A stretch of DNA of 18,297 bases, from contig JAGMDP010000034.1 of assembly GCA_023128635.1 (NCBI GenBank), forward strand, positions 1-18,297, written 5' to 3'. Under the pieces are notes generated by a model. It was not told the DNA's origin, made no database searches, and was given only the letters and a program-made list of their open reading frames with translations. The translations under genes and the position numbers were made by a program. Every line of letters starts with the position of its first letter. Position 1 is the stretch's first letter. The stretch comes from Candidatus Heimdallarchaeota archaeon. Lineage in GTDB: Archaea; Asgardarchaeota; Heimdallarchaeia; JABLTI01. This document shows, piece after piece, positions 14,918 to 18,297 of the stretch.

Positions 14918-15697
14918 ATGTCAGAGATACCACCCGATCATCCTCGCTATCTTTCATTGAAGGAACGACATGAAATCATTGAGGGGATGCATCAAAAAAT
15001 TGTTGCAGAAGCAGGTTTAATTGCTCATGGTAGAGGAGAAGCTTTTGATTATCTTTTAGGAGAGAAAACTCCTGATTATGCTTTGATCCAAGAAGAAGCT
15101 GCAGTAGCTACTTTGCTTCTAGCTAAACACCCAGTTATCTCCATAAATGGGAATGTAGCTATTATATGTCCAGATGAATTGGTTGCACTCGCTGAAAAAA
15201 CCAACGCAAAACTTGAAGTGAATCTTTTTTACCGTACAAAAGAGCGAGAGACAAATATAGAAACTGTTCTAAAAAATGCAGGTGCTAAAGAAGTATTAGG
15301 AGTAAATCTAGGGAAAAAAGCTGAGACAATACCAGAAATAACTCATAAACGAAGAATAGTAGATCCTGATGGAATCTTTGTTGCAGATGTAGTCTATGTT
15401 CCACTCGAAGATGGAGATAGAACAATGGCTTTGAAAAAAATGGGTAAAACGGTTATCTGTGTTGATTTAAATCCACTATCGAGAACTTCTGTTTGGAGCG
15501 ACATAACGATCGTAAATCATGTAAGAAGAGCAACACAAGAAATGGTTGAGTTAATAGATAAATTAAAAAAACATACCAAAGAAAAATTAATTTCAATTAT
15601 AAAGAGTTATGATAATAATTACATGCTTCAAGAAAGCGTTAAATTCATGTCCTCTAGATTACTTGAGTTATCTAAAAAACAATTAAGGGAAGGATAA
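14918..15697 (+). CDS. 4-phosphopantoate--beta-alanine ligase (phosphopantothenate synthetase)
   Basis: A 259-aa archaea-specific enzyme (COG1701) that joins 4-phosphopantoate and beta-alanine using ATP to form 4'-phosphopantothenate. Family blocks: HPRYLSLKERHEIIEGMHQKIVAEAGLIAHGRGEAFDYLLGE at the start (residues 8-50), VISINGNVAII at about 74-84, ADVVYVPLEDGDRTMALKKMGKTVICVDLNPLSRTS at 155-190, and TIVNHVRRATQEM after that. GGGGT stands about 6 nt before ATG 14918. PanB starts two bases after this gene's stop, so translation is likely coupled. Confidence 0.94.
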   Translation: MSEIPPDHPRYLSLKERHEIIEGMHQKIVAEAGLIAHGRGEAFDYLLGEKTPDYALIQEEAAVATLLLAKHPVISINGNVAIICPDELVALAEKTNAKLEVNLFYRTKERETNIETVLKNAGAKEVLGVNLGKKAETIPEITHKRRIVDPDGIFVADVVYVPLEDGDRTMALKKMGKTVICVDLNPLSRTSVWSDITIVNHVRRATQEMVELIDKLKKHTKEKLISIIKSYDNNYMLQESVKFMSSRLLELSKKQLREG

Positions 15698-15699
15698 AT

Positions 15700-16512
15700 A
15701 TGCCAAAACTAACCGCATTTGATATTCAGAAAATGAAGAAGGGCAAAAAAATCACTATGTTAACAGCATATGATTTTAGCTTGGCAACTATTTTTGATGA
15801 AGCGAAAATTGATATCCTCTTAGTTGGGGATACAATGGGTCAAACAGTGTACGGAGCAGAAACAACTTTAGAAGTCACTTTGGATATGTCTATTCGTCAT
15901 TGTCAAGCTGTAACACGAGGTGCGAAAAATTACAGTTTAGTTATTGGAGACATGCCTTTCTTAAGCTATGGTTTAACAATAGATGAAACAGTAGCGAATG
16001 CAGGGAAACTCGTAAAAGAAGGTCATGCAGAAGCTGTAAAATTGGAGGGAGCTAGTGAAACGAGGATAAAAGAAATCAAAGCAATAGTTGATATTGGAAT
16101 CCCTGTCCAAGGACATATTGGTTTAATCCCTCAATCTGCCTACAAGCTGGGTGGATACAAAGTACAGGGAAAACCAGAATCCTATTTCACTGAAGATGAA
16201 CTCATTCAAGATGCAAAACAATTAGAAGAAGCTGGATGCTTCTCAATAATTTTAGAAGCAATCCCACAAGACGTTTCAAAGAAAATAACTGAAGCAGTCA
16301 AAATACCAACAATTGGTATAGGTGCAGGACCTCATTGTGATGGGCAAGTTTTAGTTTGTTATGACATGCTTGGTTGTACAATTGGACACAAACCAAAATT
16401 TGTAAAAAAATATGCAAATCTTCGAGAGGAAATAATTAAAGCTACAAAGAAATATGCGGAAGAAGTAAAAGATGGAACATACCCCTCTCTTGAGTACTCC
16501 TATGAGGGGTGA
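15700..16512 (+). CDS. panB: 3-methyl-2-oxobutanoate hydroxymethyltransferase
   Basis: A 270-aa TIM-barrel enzyme that transfers a hydroxymethyl group from a methylene-pterin cofactor to 2-oxoisovalerate, making ketopantoate. It shows MLTAYDFSLATIFDEA near residue 20; metal-binding D44 in VGDTMG and D84 in GDMPF; E116 in KLEG; the GHIGLIPQS loop at 138-146; E186 in ILEAIP at the position of the catalytic glutamate; and IGIGAGPHCDGQVLV. Length is standard. The ribosome binding site AAGGGAAGG lies inside the end of the upstream gene. The TGA stop is part of the Shine-Dalgarno region of panE. Confidence 0.96.
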   Translation: MPKLTAFDIQKMKKGKKITMLTAYDFSLATIFDEAKIDILLVGDTMGQTVYGAETTLEVTLDMSIRHCQAVTRGAKNYSLVIGDMPFLSYGLTIDETVANAGKLVKEGHAEAVKLEGASETRIKEIKAIVDIGIPVQGHIGLIPQSAYKLGGYKVQGKPESYFTEDELIQDAKQLEEAGCFSIILEAIPQDVSKKITEAVKIPTIGIGAGPHCDGQVLVCYDMLGCTIGHKPKFVKKYANLREEIIKATKKYAEEVKDGTYPSLEYSYEG

Positions 16513-16516
16513 TATA

Positions 16517-17452
16517 GTGCTTGTTGTAATGGGGAGCGGAAGTGTTGGTAGCCTGTTTGGTGGCTTAATGGCTTCAGAAAAATTCGATGTTCTATTAGTT
16601 GGCAGAAAATCACATGTAGACAAGATCAATGAATCTGGTCTCAGAATAAAAGGCTTGATTAATAAATTGGTAACTGTTAAAGCAGTTGATACAATCCCAC
16701 AAGCAAAAGAATTTCTTGCAAAATCTGATCAAAAAATCGATTATATTTTCTTCACTACAAAAGCGCATCAAACTGAATCTGCTGCAAACCAAATTCTTCC
16801 CATAATAAATTCTGAGACTGTTTTAATTTCAATTCAAAATGGAATTGGAACAGAGGATATATTAAGAAAAATATTTCCCGAAAATATAATCCTAAGAGGA
16901 ATTACTACAATAGGAGTTTGCAAACCTGTAGCAGGAGTAGTTGACTTCACAGGGGAAGGAAAAACCTACATAGGATATCAAACTGCTGCTGAGGAACAAA
17001 AAGCAAGAAAAATTGTCGAAATAATGAGAAAATCAGAAATTGACGCATTCATTGAATCTAATATACGAGGCGCTGTTTTCACAAAAACAATTGTTAATTG
17101 TGCACTAAATCCACTGACAGCAATTCACCAAGTGAAAAACAAGGAAATTTACAATCAAATATCTCTACGGAATCAAGCTATATCATTAGCTGAGGAAGCT
17201 TGGGCTGTAACTAAAGCTCTGAAAATAGAATTGTTGTCTGACGATCCAATCAAAATGACTTTTGATATAATCAAAAATACGGGTGAGAATACAAGTTCAA
17301 TGTTAACTGATATCTTGAATAAAAGAAAAACAGAAATAGATTTTCTGAACGGAAAAATAATATTCTTTGGATTAAAAGAAGGAATTACAGTATCAAATAA
17401 TCAAGAGATTTACAGTAAAATTTTAACATTAGAGAAATCGTTTCTCGCATAA
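16517..17452 (+). CDS. panE: 2-dehydropantoate 2-reductase (ketopantoate reductase)
   Basis: A 311-aa NADPH-dependent reductase converting ketopantoate to pantoate. The Rossmann loop is MGSGSVGSLFGG right at the N-terminus. FTTKAHQT, SIQNGIG and FTKTIVNCALNPLTAI carry the lysine and asparagine positions that bind and protonate substrate in the family. I start it at GTG 16517: GAGGGGTGAT lies just upstream, and the Rossmann strand then begins at residue 2 as usual. In-frame ATGs at 16472 and 16502 would add unusual residues and overlap panB. Four bases separate it from the panB stop. It supplies the substrate of the pantoate kinase encoded two genes upstream of panB. Confidence 0.94.
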   Translation: MLVVMGSGSVGSLFGGLMASEKFDVLLVGRKSHVDKINESGLRIKGLINKLVTVKAVDTIPQAKEFLAKSDQKIDYIFFTTKAHQTESAANQILPIINSETVLISIQNGIGTEDILRKIFPENIILRGITTIGVCKPVAGVVDFTGEGKTYIGYQTAAEEQKARKIVEIMRKSEIDAFIESNIRGAVFTKTIVNCALNPLTAIHQVKNKEIYNQISLRNQAISLAEEAWAVTKALKIELLSDDPIKMTFDIIKNTGENTSSMLTDILNKRKTEIDFLNGKIIFFGLKEGITVSNNQEIYSKILTLEKSFLA

Positions 17453-17474
17453 TATTAGTCTTGGAGTAATTATA

Positions 17475-18297
17475 ATGAGTTATTTAGAAGAAGAAAAAAA
17501 TTTCAATGAAATTATCGAGGATTTAATGGTTCTTCTTAAGGACGAGGATTCTTTTAACCAAGTATTAAGTTCAATGTGTTCCCCACCACCAAAAATAGCT
17601 CGGGAAATAGCTAAGATTTTCGCAGCTACTAATTTGGGAGACCCCGGTCTATTTCCTGAAACAGTAAAACTAGAAAATGAAGTTTTAGCCCATTTAGCTG
17701 ATTTACTTCAAGCTCCAAGTAGTTGGACAGGTGCAATAACCTCTGGTGGGAGTGAATCTAATATAATTGGTTGTTGGGCTGCAAGAAACTGGAGTAAAGT
17801 AAACAGGGGAATTGAAAAGGGCAAAATTATTTTTCCAGAATCTGCTCATATTTCTTTTGAAAAAGCTGCAGATTTATTAAATTTGGAATCAGTATGGATT
17901 TCACTAAATGAAAATTTCCAAGTAGATATAGAAGCTGTAAAAGAAGCAATTGATTATAGAACAGTAGGAATAGTCGGAATTGCTGGTGCAACAGGTACTG
18001 GTGTTTGTGATGATATTAATGCTCTAAGTGATTTGGCAATAGAGAAGAATCTATATTTACATGTTGATGCAGCTCATGGTGGGACCATCTATCCATATTT
18101 AAAGAAGCTGGGTCATGAAGTGCCAATTTATGGCTTTGAGAATCCTGGAGTAAAGAGTATAACAATAGATACTCACAAAATACTTGGTAGTCTAATTCCG
18201 GGAGGATCAATTATTTTTCGATCTGAAGAAATAACAAAAACAATTGTAAAAAGTATCACTTACTTATCTGATTCCAGCACGAAGCAATTAACAATAA
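17475..18297 (+). CDS. mfnA: MfnA-type PLP-dependent aspartate/tyrosine decarboxylase (3' end outside window)
   Basis: An open frame from ATG 17475 (GGAG 8 nt upstream) runs off the window with 274 residues visible; the family is about 370-390. It is a group II PLP decarboxylase: LGDPGLFPETVKLENEVL; the phosphate-binding TSGGSESN (89-96); H125 in PESAHISFEKA, which stacks on PLP; D198 in HVDAAHGG; and the Schiff-base K235 in SITIDTHKILG. Archaeal MfnA makes tyramine from tyrosine in methanogens and beta-alanine from aspartate in Thermococcus, serving as a PanD substitute. As the fifth gene of a CoA operon, 22 nt after panE, aspartate decarboxylation is the likely role here. The DAAHGG segment has His where Phe is common. 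Confidence 0.9.
   Translation, partial: MSYLEEEKNFNEIIEDLMVLLKDEDSFNQVLSSMCSPPPKIAREIAKIFAATNLGDPGLFPETVKLENEVLAHLADLLQAPSSWTGAITSGGSESNIIGCWAARNWSKVNRGIEKGKIIFPESAHISFEKAADLLNLESVWISLNENFQVDIEAVKEAIDYRTVGIVGIAGATGTGVCDDINALSDLAIEKNLYLHVDAAHGGTIYPYLKKLGHEVPIYGFENPGVKSITIDTHKILGSLIPGGSIIFRSEEITKTIVKSITYLSDSSTKQLTI

Noticed and set aside
16472..16504. ATG 16472 or ATG 16502 as the panE start.
   Set aside because: Both overlap panB and put 10-15 atypical residues before the Rossmann strand, whereas GTG 16517 has an ideal Shine-Dalgarno.

Overview
This AT-rich window comes from an archaeal chromosome. The evidence is archaeal-type uS13/uS4/uS11, ABCE1/Rli1, an archaeal-type TyrRS, and the archaea-specific pantoate kinase plus phosphopantothenate synthetase route to coenzyme A. 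A membrane protein carrying a longin/roadblock-like cytoplasmic domain at the left edge, and the extended tail on uS4, suggest an Asgard-type lineage (Heimdall/Loki-like). That assignment is an inference from gene style; no taxonomic marker was searched. I see no rRNA, tRNA, CRISPR array, insertion sequence or phage gene.

Layout. (1) Positions 1-1114: the 3' part of a polytopic membrane protein with a profilin-fold-like domain and a very acidic tail. (2) Positions 1336-3190: a translation operon, rps13-rps4-rps11, then a small four-CxxC zinc protein (COG2888 type). (3) Positions 3247-10278: mostly single-gene units that switch strand often: class I aminotransferase (-), FAH-family hydrolase (+), gamma-glutamyltransferase-like Ntn hydrolase (-), VOC/glyoxalase-fold protein (+), tyrosyl-tRNA synthetase (-) and an MFS transporter (-). 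(4) Positions 10478-13818: ABCE1 (-), a divergent GNAT acetyltransferase (+) and a DUF1295/steroid-5-alpha-reductase-like membrane protein (-). (5) Positions 13976 to the right edge: a tight five-gene + strand operon of pantoate kinase, phosphopantothenate synthetase, panB, panE and an mfnA-type decarboxylase that is cut by the window end.

The last operon is the clearest functional system. PanB makes ketopantoate from 2-oxoisovalerate, PanE reduces it to pantoate, pantoate kinase phosphorylates it, MfnA can supply beta-alanine from aspartate, and phosphopantothenate synthetase joins the two to give 4'-phosphopantothenate. The whole archaeal upper CoA pathway is therefore in one transcription unit. 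The rest of the window is mainly housekeeping. At small scale, hairpins that overlap or closely follow stop codons recur at nearly every transcript end, usually next to a T-run. Several divergent gene pairs share one compact, near-palindromic TATA element, and several genes appear leaderless.
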